Assembly: GCF_009877425.1 (NCBI RefSeq)
Contig: NZ_WXEY01000004.1
Coordinates: forward strand, 1-64,000
Length of the DNA stretch: 64,000 bases
Reading direction: 5' to 3'
Origin: Heliomicrobium undosum
GTDB lineage: Bacteria > Bacillota > Desulfitobacteriia > Heliobacteriales > Heliobacteriaceae
The translations under genes and the position numbers were made by a program. Every line of letters begins with the position of its first letter. Position 1 is the stretch's first letter. The notes under the pieces are model-generated. The model had not been told where the DNA came from and did not search any database. It saw only the letters and a program-made list of their open reading frames with translations. Below, in pieces: positions 25,221 to 34,385 of this stretch.

Positions 25221-28220
25221 TTGCATACGCTGGCGTCCCTCGCGAGCAGGGAATTGGCTACGTTGCAGGGGGAAGCGCTGCTGGTCGACGCCGTCACGCT
25301 GATGAGCGACAAGAACATCAGCAGTGTGCTGGTGACGCGCGGTTCCGCCGTCGTCGGAATCATCACTGAACGGGATCTGGTGCGGCTGGTCGCCACCGGC
25401 ATCGATCCGCTGAAAACGGCGGTCGAGACGGTGATGACCGGTCAACTTGTTCATTTGCCCGAAACAGTGCTGATCGATGAAGCCCTGTATGTCATGGAAA
25501 AAGAAAAAGTCCGTCACCTGGTCGTCACCGGCGTCGATGGCCGCGACGCCGCCAGCGAACCGGGGGCCGAACTCTACCGCAAGCACCAACTCCGCGCCGA
25601 CGACCAGGGGATCCTCTCGGCCAAGGGCATCATCACCTATACCGATGTGGTCCGCAAGTTGGAAGAGGAGTTTTTCAAAAAGCCGCTGAGCGTCTCCGAC
25701 TGCATGTCCACGACGCTGCACCGCACCGACGCCGGTACGGACATCAAAGCCGCCTTCGCCATCATGAACGCCCAGCGCCTCAGTTCCCTGCTTATCGACA
25801 AGCAAGGCAAAACCGTCGGCATCCTGACCGAACGGGACGTGGTGCGCTTCATGCGCAGCGGTCGCAGCCTGGACAGCAGCATCACCGAGGTCATGAGCCC
25901 CTCGCCGATGACCGTCTCCCAGGACGTGTCCCTCTTCGAGGCGGCCCGCATCATGGAACAGCACCGCATCCGCCGGCTGCTGGTGCGCGACCCCGAGGGG
26001 CGCATCTGCGGCATGGTCAGCCACTCCGACATCGTCCGGGCGGTGCGCAAGAACTACCGCAACGTCTTGCAGGGGGAGGCGGCGCGCAGCCGCAAAGCCC
26101 TCAGCCTGATCGGCGAAGGTGTGGCCGAACTGGACGGCAAAACCTTCCGCGTCCTCTGGATCAACCCGGCCGGCGCCGAGATGCTGGGTTTAAAAAACTG
26201 TTCCGAAGCCCTCGGCTGGGAGTTTACCGGTTTTTTGGACGCCAAAACGGCGGACCTGATCCACCGCGATTTCATCCAGCGCACCTCCCGCGACGCCCTC
26301 CTTTGCACGACGGCGTTGCCACGACCGGGCGAGCGCCACCTCTGGCTCTCCTATGAGATGACCACTGACTTTCGGGGCGAGCCCTGCATCCGCGCCGTCT
26401 TCCGGGATGTTACCTACCTGGCCGCCGCCCAGGAGACCTTGCAGGAGGAAAAGGCGCGCTTGCAGATGAGCTTTCAGGCTTCCCGGGAGGGGATCCTCGT
26501 CCTTACCGAAGAGGGGCGCCTGATTGACATGAACCGGCGCGCCCGGGAACTGCTTCGCCTGCCGGATCGCTCCGACGTGACGTTGACGGTCCAGGAGTGG
26601 AGCAGAGAGGTCCGTGTGTTCGAGGAGTCGGGACACCCGATCCGCCTGAGCGAAGACCTGATCCGGGGCTTTGTGGAGACGGGACAAGCCCTCTACGACC
26701 AACTGCTGCGCCTTTTCTTCAACAGTGACGGCAAAAGCCTCTGGCTGATGGTCTCTGCGTCGCCGATCCCGACGCGGCGCTGCATGGTCGTCACCCTCTA
26801 CGACGTGACGGCCAGCAAGCAGAAGGAACTGGAGATCCAGCGCTCCGAAAAGAAATACCGGACACTCATCCACAACCTGACCGAAGCGGTCCTCCTCCTA
26901 TCTCCCGCCGGCAATGTGATCGACCTCAACCCGGCGGCGAGGGAGATCTTGCAGGTGACCGATGACCAGCCCCTGCCCCATCCCCTAACGGATTTTTACT
27001 GCACCTTTGTCGACCGGGAGGGGCGGCCGATCCCGACGGAGGAGATCGCTCGCTGGGAGGGTTCGCGGCGCAAGGCGCCATTTAAAGACCGGGAGATCGG
27101 CATCCTTACGGGCGATCAGGTCTACTGGGGCGTCCTCACCCAGACGCCAACCTTCGGCGACGACGGCGCCGTCGAATCGATGATCGTCACCTTCAACGAC
27201 CTGACCGAGTATATGGAAAGCAAACGCCAGGAGGAACTGCTCCTGACCTGCTCCATCGACTTCGCCCGGGCGACGACGGAGGAAGAGGTCTACGCCATCC
27301 TGGCCCACTACCTGCGCCGCCTCGGACGCGCCAACGGCAAGATCGACGCCATCCTGCTGCGGAACGTGACGACCCCCGCCCAGCATCCGGCCCTGATCCA
27401 GTGGGCCGACGCCGGATTTCTCTTCACCGGCGAGTTTCACCCCGAGCGCTGCAAAGCCTACGCCTCCGGCGTCGACCTGGTGGTGAAGGACGCCCGGATC
27501 GAGTACGGCTGCCCCTGTCATGAGGTCAACGCCGACCAGGGGAGCTACTTCTGCACCAACCTCAGCGTCGGCGGCCAGGTCGTGGGCGTGCTCCACCTCT
27601 ACAGCGGCGCCGCCGGCTTTTTCGACGACCAGACAGCGCGGGTGGTGCGCAGCCTCTTGGCGCTAGCCGCCCCCACGATCAGCAACATGCGGCTCATCGA
27701 CCACAACCGCCGCCTCTCGCTGATCGACCCCCTGACCGGCCTGCACAACCGGCGCTACCTGGAACAGACCCTGGAAAACCTCGTCGTTCAATCGCGCGAG
27801 ACGGAACGGCGCTTCTGCCTGATCATGGCCGACATCGACCAGTTCAAGAAGTTCAACGACACCTTCGGCCACGACGCCGGCGACAAGGCTTTGCGGATGG
27901 TGGCCGCCAACGTGCGCAATTGCCTGCGCGAAGAGGACATCGCCGTCCGCTTCGGCGGCGAAGAGATCACCATCATCCTGATGGGCGTCGCCAAGGAACT
28001 GGCCGTCACCATCGCCGACCGCATCCGCAAACGGATCGAACAGACCCCCATCGAGATCGGCGACGACCAACTCCAGTACGTTACGTTAAGCATGGGCGTC
28101 TCCGCCTTCCCGGAAGACGGCAAGACCTTGGAGAAATTGATCCAGCGGGCCGACGTGGCCCTTTATGAAGCGAAGCGGCTCGGGAAAAACCGGGTGGCGG
28201 CTTTTGAGAAGGCGCAGTGA
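25221..28220 (+). CDS. Multidomain diguanylate cyclase: 4xCBS-PAS-GAF-GGDEF
   Basis: A 999-residue soluble signalling protein. In order: two CBS pairs (about residues 5-150 and 155-280, each with an IITERD- or ILTERD-type CBS end), three PAS-like modules (about 300-670), a GAF domain (about 680-830) and a C-terminal GGDEF domain (about 835-995). The signature is GGEEI, with a canonical inhibitory I-site REED five residues upstream, so it should make c-di-GMP with product inhibition. CBS pairs commonly bind adenine nucleotides. No EAL or HD-GYP domain and no membrane helix is seen. TTG 25221 is chosen because GGAGGGGG at 25207-25214 gives 6-base spacing; TTG 25197 is an alternative. Confidence 0.9.
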   Translation: MHTLASLASRELATLQGEALLVDAVTLMSDKNISSVLVTRGSAVVGIITERDLVRLVATGIDPLKTAVETVMTGQLVHLPETVLIDEALYVMEKEKVRHLVVTGVDGRDAASEPGAELYRKHQLRADDQGILSAKGIITYTDVVRKLEEEFFKKPLSVSDCMSTTLHRTDAGTDIKAAFAIMNAQRLSSLLIDKQGKTVGILTERDVVRFMRSGRSLDSSITEVMSPSPMTVSQDVSLFEAARIMEQHRIRRLLVRDPEGRICGMVSHSDIVRAVRKNYRNVLQGEAARSRKALSLIGEGVAELDGKTFRVLWINPAGAEMLGLKNCSEALGWEFTGFLDAKTADLIHRDFIQRTSRDALLCTTALPRPGERHLWLSYEMTTDFRGEPCIRAVFRDVTYLAAAQETLQEEKARLQMSFQASREGILVLTEEGRLIDMNRRARELLRLPDRSDVTLTVQEWSREVRVFEESGHPIRLSEDLIRGFVETGQALYDQLLRLFFNSDGKSLWLMVSASPIPTRRCMVVTLYDVTASKQKELEIQRSEKKYRTLIHNLTEAVLLLSPAGNVIDLNPAAREILQVTDDQPLPHPLTDFYCTFVDREGRPIPTEEIARWEGSRRKAPFKDREIGILTGDQVYWGVLTQTPTFGDDGAVESMIVTFNDLTEYMESKRQEELLLTCSIDFARATTEEEVYAILAHYLRRLGRANGKIDAILLRNVTTPAQHPALIQWADAGFLFTGEFHPERCKAYASGVDLVVKDARIEYGCPCHEVNADQGSYFCTNLSVGGQVVGVLHLYSGAAGFFDDQTARVVRSLLALAAPTISNMRLIDHNRRLSLIDPLTGLHNRRYLEQTLENLVVQSRETERRFCLIMADIDQFKKFNDTFGHDAGDKALRMVAANVRNCLREEDIAVRFGGEEITIILMGVAKELAVTIADRIRKRIEQTPIEIGDDQLQYVTLSMGVSAFPEDGKTLEKLIQRADVALYEAKRLGKNRVAAFEKAQ

Positions 28221-28277
28221 CGGGAATGACCTGTCTTACATGTCTTAAGGAAAAGCCTGTATAGGCAAAGGCGCGGC

Positions 28278-28308
28278 AAAAGGCAAAAGCACAGAAAAAG
28301 GCAAAAGC
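28278..28308 (+). repeat. Short direct repeat in an A/G-rich gap
   Basis: AAAAGGCAAAAGC occurs at 28278-28290 and again at 28296-28308. The surrounding 28221-28421 gap is a string of similar GGCAAAAG and CGCG units without coding potential. Probably a local slippage product. Confidence 0.5.
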
Positions 28309-28421
28309 GCGTTGTGAAAACCCTGTTAAAAGCGCTGTAGAGGAAAACAGGCGACGCGCGTGGAAAAGGGGAGACGCGCCGGGAACGGCGCAGCGACAAA
28401 AAGTGAAGAGGGTGGAGCGGT

Positions 28422-28922
28422 ATGCTGACGGTCGTTCCGAAGGAGGAAGACAATCTCAACCCCTCGGTGGAAGAAAGGCTCAAAGCGATGGGCCTCGAAC
28501 TCCCGGAGGTCATCCCGCCGGTGGCGGCCTATGTGCCTGCTGTCTGGACGGGAAACCTCGTCTTTACAGCCGGCCAACTGCCCTTCGTCAAAGGCGTCCT
28601 GCTTTACACCGGCAAGGTCGGTGCTGACCTGACAGCGGAAGAAGCCGCCCAGGCCGCCCGCCTTTGCGCCCTAAACTGCCTGGCCGCCGTCAAATCGGTC
28701 ACCGGCAGCCTCGACCGGATTGTCCGCATCGTCAAAGTCACCGGCTTCGTCAACGGCGCCCCCGGCTTCACCGGCCAGCCTGCCGTTCTCAACGGCGCCT
28801 CGGAGTTCTTCGTCCAGATCTTTGGCACCGCCGGCGAACATGCCCGTTCGGCTGTCGGCGTGGCGGAACTGCCGCTCAATGCGCCGGTTGAGGTGGAGAT
28901 TATTGTTGAGGTGGAGGCGTAA
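28422..28922 (+). CDS. RidA-family (YjgF/YER057c/UK114) protein
   Basis: A 166-residue RidA-superfamily protein. RidA members hydrolyse reactive enamine/imine intermediates released by PLP enzymes. The core VEERLKAMGLELPEV ... WTGNLVFTAGQLPF ... GKVGADLTAEEAA ... LNCLAAVKS and the C-terminal GEHARSAVGVAELPLNAPVEVEII are typical of the roughly 150-residue subgroup. The arginine of SARSAVG-type active sites is present (ARSAVG), which supports deaminase activity. The N-terminus has about 14 extra residues. It stands alone before tRNA-Ser. Confidence 0.9.
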   Translation: MLTVVPKEEDNLNPSVEERLKAMGLELPEVIPPVAAYVPAVWTGNLVFTAGQLPFVKGVLLYTGKVGADLTAEEAAQAARLCALNCLAAVKSVTGSLDRIVRIVKVTGFVNGAPGFTGQPAVLNGASEFFVQIFGTAGEHARSAVGVAELPLNAPVEVEIIVEVEA

Positions 28923-28950
28923 CTTTACTTCCCTGGAAAAAGACTCCCCA

Positions 28951-28979
28951 TTGCCTTTTACGGGTGACTATGGTAATAT
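28951..28979 (+). promoter_or_regulatory. Promoter of tRNA-Ser(UGA)
   Basis: TTGCCT (28951-28956), a 17-base spacer and TAATAT (28974-28979), 44 bases before the mature tRNA 5' end. Confidence 0.55.
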
Positions 28980-29022
28980 AATTCACGTCTTTCTACCGGG
29001 GCTTTGACGCTCCGGTGAATGC

Positions 29023-29112
29023 GGAGGGATGGCCGAGCGGTTGAAGGCGGCGGTCTTGAAAACCGTTGTAGGGGTGACTCTACCGTGGGTTCGAATCCCA
29101 CTCCCTCCGCCA
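29023..29112 (+). tRNA. tRNA-Ser (anticodon UGA)
   Basis: A 90-base class II tRNA. Acceptor GGAGGGA (29023-29029) pairs with TCCCTCC (29102-29108); discriminator G and encoded CCA (29110-29112). Anticodon stem-loop CGGTCTTGAAAACCG reads TGA. GGTTCGAATCC is the T-arm, and a long variable arm is present as expected for serine. Confidence 0.97.
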
Positions 29113-29144
29113 TTTATGAAAGAAGCAAATTTTTATAAGCATTG

Positions 29145-29176
29145 AACTGTAGTCAAAATTACGACTACAGTTTTTT
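29145..29176 (+). terminator. Terminator of tRNA-Ser
   Basis: AACTGTAGTC (29145-29154) pairs perfectly with GACTACAGTT (29163-29172), ending in a T-run. Confidence 0.88.
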
Positions 29177-29249
29177 ATTATGATGTAATATTCTAGAATC
29201 CTTCGAAACAGCGGCCAAGCCATCGTTTCCATCGTTCAATTGCGTTTTC

Positions 29250-31223
29250 TCAAACTCGATTATTCAAGAGGCTTGGGTGAGGCCGCTCAATCAGATCAAA
29301 ACCCTGATTCGGATTCGACCGCGCGAAGGGAATGGTAAACCAGAAGGACGAACCGACCCCCTCACGGCTTTCAAAGCCGATCTTCCCCTTCATCAAATCT
29401 ACCAGTTTTCGACAGATGGAAAGACCCAGCCCCGATCCGCCATACCTTCGTGTGGTCGACGATTCCGCTTGGCAGAAGGGCTCAAACAATTCCGGTTGTT
29501 TGGCTTCGGGAATGCCGATGCCCGTATCAGTGACAGTGAAACGTATGGTTTGCGTCCACTCGGCGCTCTCCGAAACCGTTAAGGCCACATCGATGCGGCC
29601 CTTGTCGGTGAATTTGACGGCGTTGCCGATCAGGTTGAAGAGGATCTGTTTCAGTCGAACCGGATCGCCCTTCACCCACGTCGCCACATCGGGGGCGATA
29701 TTTACACTGAGGGCGAGGCCTTTTTCCCGCCCTATGGGAGACAGCATATGGGCCGTTTCCTGGACGGCTCCGTGCAAGTCGAAGTCGAGTGTTTCCAAGA
29801 TGGTCTTGCCGGCCTCAATTTTGGAAAAGTCGAGGATATCGTTGATCAGAGAGAGCAGCAGATTGGCCGATGTCATCACCGAATCGGCCATTTCTTTTTG
29901 TTCCGGCTCTAGGCGGGTGTTCAGCAGCAGTTCCGTCATGCCGATGATGCCGTTCATGGGTGTGCGGATCTCGTGGCTCATCGTCGCGAGAAACTCCGAT
30001 TTGGCTTTCGTGGCCGCGTTTGCCTTTTGCACCGCTTCGGCAAGTTCCCAGGCCTGCCTGTCCAGATGTTCCTGGGTCCGCTTTCTCTCCGTGATGTCCC
30101 TTTTGGCGAAGACAGCGCCAGTGATGTTTCCCGCTTCGTCCAGGATCATTTTGCCCACGGCTTCGAACCAGACATAATGGCCGTCCCGGTGTTGATAGCG
30201 AAACTCCGCCGTCTCGCTGGAACGGTTGTCGACAGCGGTCTGCAACCGTTTCAGCACCTCCGGCAGGTCATCGGGGTGGATGCGCTCGTAACACAATGTT
30301 CCGACTAGCTCTCCGGGCCGTAAGCCGAGCACCCGTTCATAGGCCGGACTGGCGTATTGGGTCCGAAATTGGTTGTCCGTGAGGGAGATCATATCAAGCA
30401 TGTTGTCGGTGATGGTGTTCCAGTACCCTTCGCGGATACGCAGCTTTTTTTCCACTTCTTTTTGTGCGGTGATGTCCAAGATATACCCGTCGAAATGAGT
30501 GACGTCGCCTTCGCTGTTTTGTTGGACGACGATATGACCGGTGGCCCAGCGCACAGACCCGTCGCTGCTAAAAATCCGGGCTGTCTGCTCAAAGGCGTTG
30601 ATCCCGGCGGCGATGTTGTCTTCCAGGACCTTTTTGACCGGATCCAGATCATCGGGATGAATGAGGTCGCAAAAACTCTTTCGCCCGTTCATCAGGACCA
30701 GAGGATCATAGCCGAACTGGGTCACGTTCGGCGAGACGTATTCGATGGGCCAACCGGAGCAGGCCGACCATTTGAAGATGACAACAGGACCCTTCGAAAA
30801 AAGGCGCTCTTCGGTCTGCGGCGTGTCTTCGGTCAACGGACAGGGACAGATCTCGGTGCATGTGCCGATAAATCCGGCAAATTCTCCCTCTGGCGAATAG
30901 TGCGGCGCGCCGGCGTCGAGGACACGGCAGTACTGGCCGTCCTGCCGGCGCAGGCGATATTCGATGCGAAAGCGCTTTCTTTGAGAGAAACCGGTGCGGT
31001 ATGTATGCAGGCGGTGCTGGAGATCATCGGGGTGAACGCCGTCATGCCATCCGTCGCCCCATTCCTGTTCCATCGTCCTGCCGCGAAAAGCCAGCCAACT
31101 GCGGTTAAAAAAAGTGCCGCCTCCGGTGCTGTCGGTCAGCCACATCATGACCGGCGCGTTGTCAAGGAGCCAGCGTTGTCGGCTGTCTGGCTGATATGTA
31201 TTTGTGGGATCTATCGTATGCAT
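29250..31223 (-). CDS. Soluble PAS-type sensor histidine kinase
   Basis: A 657-residue kinase without membrane segments. Three PAS/PAC modules occupy about residues 15-135, 140-260 and 265-385 (each ending in an R-R-Q/D-G or I-T-E/A-Q-K type PAC boundary), followed by HisKA with the phospho-acceptor MSHEIRTPMNGIIG (about 415) and HATPase_c with NLIGNAVKFT, DTGIGIP and GGSGLGLSI. It is hybrid-like in the HisKA sequence but has no receiver domain. No response regulator gene is adjacent, so it is an orphan. ATG 31223 is preferred to the upstream frame start at 31334 because GGAGGCGG lies about 8 bases before it. Confidence 0.9.
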   Translation of the reverse strand: MHTIDPTNTYQPDSRQRWLLDNAPVMMWLTDSTGGGTFFNRSWLAFRGRTMEQEWGDGWHDGVHPDDLQHRLHTYRTGFSQRKRFRIEYRLRRQDGQYCRVLDAGAPHYSPEGEFAGFIGTCTEICPCPLTEDTPQTEERLFSKGPVVIFKWSACSGWPIEYVSPNVTQFGYDPLVLMNGRKSFCDLIHPDDLDPVKKVLEDNIAAGINAFEQTARIFSSDGSVRWATGHIVVQQNSEGDVTHFDGYILDITAQKEVEKKLRIREGYWNTITDNMLDMISLTDNQFRTQYASPAYERVLGLRPGELVGTLCYERIHPDDLPEVLKRLQTAVDNRSSETAEFRYQHRDGHYVWFEAVGKMILDEAGNITGAVFAKRDITERKRTQEHLDRQAWELAEAVQKANAATKAKSEFLATMSHEIRTPMNGIIGMTELLLNTRLEPEQKEMADSVMTSANLLLSLINDILDFSKIEAGKTILETLDFDLHGAVQETAHMLSPIGREKGLALSVNIAPDVATWVKGDPVRLKQILFNLIGNAVKFTDKGRIDVALTVSESAEWTQTIRFTVTDTGIGIPEAKQPELFEPFCQAESSTTRRYGGSGLGLSICRKLVDLMKGKIGFESREGVGSSFWFTIPFARSNPNQGFDLIERPHPSLLNNRV

Positions 31224-31336
31224 TCTTGGACCGCCTCCATAGCTAAAAGGCGCATGCGCAACTAGAACCGAGCGCATACGGGACGAATTGATGTAGAAGA
31301 CGAAATGATGATGAACAAATTGACAATTAAACAATT

Positions 31337-31366
31337 TATAAACGAATTGATTATAAACGAATTAAT
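31337..31366. repeat. Tandem 15-bp repeat in the divergent kinase intergenic region
   Basis: TATAAACGAATTGAT (31337-31351) is followed directly by TATAAACGAATTAAT (31352-31366); a related ACGAATTGAT occurs near 31284. It lies in the 418-base gap between two divergently transcribed kinase genes (31224-31641), upstream of both, and could be a regulator binding array. The rest of the gap is AT-rich and shows no RNA gene or obvious riboswitch. Confidence 0.5.
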
Positions 31367-31641
31367 TCTGTCAACAAATCCGCGTTGCGAAGGAGTGACA
31401 AGAACAGATTGAATAAATGATTTATTCGACAAAAAGCGCCAGATACCCTTTAGCCTAAAAACTGGTATTGCCCTTCACAACACGACCGCAGAGGCGGTTG
31501 CCGGTCCGCTAATGGAGGGAGATAAAGCCCGTTAGATTTGTCATTTACAAAAAGTGCTTTCTAAAGCGGATTTCTCCTGTTATTATTTTTTTATCCCCCA
31601 CGAAAAATGCGACGATCCTGAAGAAGAGGAAGAAGATAGAC

Positions 31642-32994
31642 ATGAAAGATGTTGTCACCTTTTTCTTGTACGGTATTTTTGAGCCAGGCGTCGTGTTGTT
31701 TTTGGGGTTAAGCCTGCTTGGACTGCAAGCGCCCTACCGGCGAATCGCCCTCTATTCTGTTATCACAGGCGCGGTCCTCTGGGTAGGGATACACTACGTC
31801 ATATTCCCCAGCTTCAGCACGAAACTCTTGCTGACGCTGGTTGTCTCTTTCGTAATCACTTTTCTCATCATCGGCATTCCGCTCCCTCAGACATTGGGGG
31901 TCACCCTATTTTCCCAAGCTTTTCTCATCGGCCTTCGATTCCTCATGAGTCCGCTGATCGTCCAAATCGCCCAGGGCATCCAGGGGAAGTACCGCCAGGA
32001 ATTCATCCATATCGGGGGCGGTTGGCTCGTCGCGACGGTGTTATTGGCGATCGCCTTCGGATTTCGTTTTTTACACTGGAAAAAACAGCGGCAAATTGAA
32101 GACGCCGACAGGGTCGTCAACCCGGAACACCACATCGAATTTTTGCTGCAGTCGATCACGGGACTTGTCGGCTTGATCACGGTCTTTCAGTTCGTCGTGC
32201 TGATTTATAATCCCCAGATGTCGATTTTTATATTGGGGACGACCATCCCGGCCAAAGTGCTGAACCCCTTTGTCGGGCTTTTTGCGCTGACCTTTCTCGC
32301 CGGCGCTCTCTTCATCAGACAAGAAATTCAGCATTACTATCGGATGGCGGTTCGCGGCGCGGAACTGCAGTATCAACTGCAAAGCGCCAAAGAAATTACC
32401 CGCCGGTATCGCATCGACCAGCACGAATACCTGAATCAGATGCAGGTGATTTCCGGCTTCATCCAGTTGGGCAAACCGGAATGCGCCCTGGAGTACATCC
32501 AGGGTTACAACGAAAAGCAGCGCCAAGAATACCGGCTCGCGGAGATTGCCAAGCCGGAAGTCGCCGCCATCTTGCTCAGCAAGATGGCCAGCGCCCGCGA
32601 TGAAGGGATTGACATGGGCGTCGCTGTCCATAACAACCTCGAACAACTGCCGCTCCGTGTCGACGAGAACGTGACGCTTATCGGAAATCTGCTGCAAAAC
32701 GCTATTGAGGCGACCAAAAAACTAGAAGCCGAGGAACGGTATGTCCATGTCACACTCGACAGCGACGAGGAAAGCCATCTGATCATTGTACGAAACAGCG
32801 GCCCGACGATCCCACCGGAACTGCTGAACCACATCTTTGAATTCGGCGTGAGCAGCAAGAACAGCGACAACAACGGCATCGGCCTTGCCCCGGTCCATTC
32901 CATTATCCATAAGCATCAAGGCCGGATCGACATTGCCAGTGAAGCGCAGTCAACCACATTTACGTTGAGAATTCCTTTTGCGCAAAAAAAGTGA
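31642..32994 (+). CDS. Membrane sensor histidine kinase with Spo0B-like acceptor domain
   Basis: A 450-residue protein with about six to seven transmembrane helices in the first 230 residues and no large extracellular loop. A Spo0B/GHKL-type dimerisation segment follows with RIDQHEYLNQMQVISGFIQLG (the H-x3-N motif; His near residue 265), then HATPase with NLLQNAIEAT and the shortened NGIGLAPVHSIIHKHQG end. This is the CitA/DcuS/AgrC-like kinase class. Normally such a gene is followed by a response regulator; here the next gene is convergent and unrelated, so it is an orphan. Signal unknown. Confidence 0.85.
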   Translation: MKDVVTFFLYGIFEPGVVLFLGLSLLGLQAPYRRIALYSVITGAVLWVGIHYVIFPSFSTKLLLTLVVSFVITFLIIGIPLPQTLGVTLFSQAFLIGLRFLMSPLIVQIAQGIQGKYRQEFIHIGGGWLVATVLLAIAFGFRFLHWKKQRQIEDADRVVNPEHHIEFLLQSITGLVGLITVFQFVVLIYNPQMSIFILGTTIPAKVLNPFVGLFALTFLAGALFIRQEIQHYYRMAVRGAELQYQLQSAKEITRRYRIDQHEYLNQMQVISGFIQLGKPECALEYIQGYNEKQRQEYRLAEIAKPEVAAILLSKMASARDEGIDMGVAVHNNLEQLPLRVDENVTLIGNLLQNAIEATKKLEAEERYVHVTLDSDEESHLIIVRNSGPTIPPELLNHIFEFGVSSKNSDNNGIGLAPVHSIIHKHQGRIDIASEAQSTTFTLRIPFAQKK

Positions 32995-33073
32995 TCGCCG
33001 ATTCAATGCACTCTTTTAAGAACATCCCTGCCCTCGGAAAAAGAGAACCGGCAGGAAACCGGTCGATACCGGC

Positions 33074-34231
33074 CTATGGCAAAGAGATAAAGGGCCGCAT
33101 CACCCGCGCTGCTGTGCCTAACACATCCCTTGGGGTGTCAAAGAGCCAGTCCCCAACAGAGCCATCCAGAAACCGGAGCAGCCGATCAAACCCCCGGTTG
33201 GAAACGTGCTCCATGGCCCGGCGGATGACGAGGGATTCCTCGTAACATTTCAGATACTGGGCTGCTTTTTCTGCGTAGTCTCCCATCCCCAGGAGGTCAT
33301 AGGCCGCGTGGACGCCTGTCAAAATGGCGTAGTATTGGCCGAAGCCGAGGAAGGGCATGACGGCGCCGAAGCAGTTGCCCACAAAATAGGTGTTGCCGAT
33401 GCGGGGATAGTGACAGCGCCCGACGGGGTAGCCGGAGATGTTCCAGACGCGGTGAATGTCATGGGGCTGGCCGATGTCGTGGGCATAGCGGGTCAGGAAG
33501 CGGCTCCAGAAAACATCTGTCGGCTGGGGCGATTTATCGGTCAGGCCAGTGGGGGCATATGCTTGCGGGGTAGGGGGCGGGTTTCCCGGAAGATTTGCCG
33601 GGGGGTTTACTGGCGGCTCGGGATAGGCAATGGCGCAACAGGCTTCCTCGTCCGAATAGGGGATGAGGTAGGCGTATCCCTTCGGGGCGATCCGGTTGTC
33701 GAGCCAGGCACAGACGATCTGCGGGTCAAACCGGCCCCGGATGGTGGCGCCTTTCATGGTGACCCGAAAATCGATTCGGAAATTCTTCAGCTTCACTGCA
33801 TATTCGCTGTCGCCGGTAGCCAGAACAACATGGGTGAACTCTTGCAGCAGGTCCTGGTAGGCGCGTTTCGAGTTGAATTGAATGGGGGCGCGGACTTGGC
33901 GGGCGAGTTGAGCGTCCCAGGACTGGGGATGGCGGCCTCGGGTGCAGGAGAAGCCGATGTGGCCGTTAAAATCACAGCGTTGATTCTCTGAAAAGACGAC
34001 CAGTTTGGCCAGATTGGCCACCGGCTGCAGGTAAATGCCATGCTCTTTCGAAAAAAAGCGCAACGTGTCCATGACAGGGCGATGGAGGATCTCCATGTCA
34101 ATTTCACCGGTGACAAAGCGATCACCCACCTGGCCGCGATCCTCGAAAATGGCCGGCTCGATCCCGTATCGCTCCAGCACAATGGCGCAACTCAACCCCG
34201 ACAGGCCGGCCCCCATGATGGCAACCTTCAT
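33074..34231 (-). CDS. FAD-dependent oxidoreductase (geranylgeranyl reductase-like)
   Basis: A 385-residue flavoprotein. The Rossmann FAD-binding motif AIMGAGLSGLSCAIVLERYG is at residues 4-23, and GNCFGAVMPFLGFGQYYA at about 300 resembles the second FAD/active-site block of the geranylgeranyl reductase/halogenase class. A proline-rich insertion (PEPPVNPPANLPGNPPPTP, about residues 215-235) interrupts the substrate domain. The substrate is unknown; archaeal and bacterial relatives reduce isoprenoid chains. Convergent with the upstream kinase gene; only about 80 bases separate the stops. Confidence 0.75.
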   Translation of the reverse strand: MKVAIMGAGLSGLSCAIVLERYGIEPAIFEDRGQVGDRFVTGEIDMEILHRPVMDTLRFFSKEHGIYLQPVANLAKLVVFSENQRCDFNGHIGFSCTRGRHPQSWDAQLARQVRAPIQFNSKRAYQDLLQEFTHVVLATGDSEYAVKLKNFRIDFRVTMKGATIRGRFDPQIVCAWLDNRIAPKGYAYLIPYSDEEACCAIAYPEPPVNPPANLPGNPPPTPQAYAPTGLTDKSPQPTDVFWSRFLTRYAHDIGQPHDIHRVWNISGYPVGRCHYPRIGNTYFVGNCFGAVMPFLGFGQYYAILTGVHAAYDLLGMGDYAEKAAQYLKCYEESLVIRRAMEHVSNRGFDRLLRFLDGSVGDWLFDTPRDVLGTAARVMRPFISLP

Positions 34232-34331
34232 TTCCTCACCCGTTTTTTACTATGACCGCAAGGGGGGCCGGCTATCCAATCTGCGGGAGGACGATGCCCA
34301 TCTGTTAGACACCTACCCCGAAAATGAGCAA

Positions 34332-34363
34332 CGCCCTGATCCTCCAGATGGAAGATGAGGGCG
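34332..34363 (-). terminator. Terminator of the minus-strand chemoreceptor gene
   Basis: On the minus strand CGCCCTCATCTTCCA pairs with TGGAGGATCAGGGCG (one mismatch region), followed by TTGCTCATTTTC. On the plus strand the same hairpin runs into T6 at 34371-34376, so it may work both ways. Confidence 0.6.
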
Positions 34364-34385
34364 CTGTCTGTTTTTTCAGGACAAG

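Noticed and set aside
31335-31641. c-di-GMP riboswitch before the membrane kinase gene
   Set aside because: Looked for the conserved GGGCAAACC and GCAAAGCC blocks; not present.
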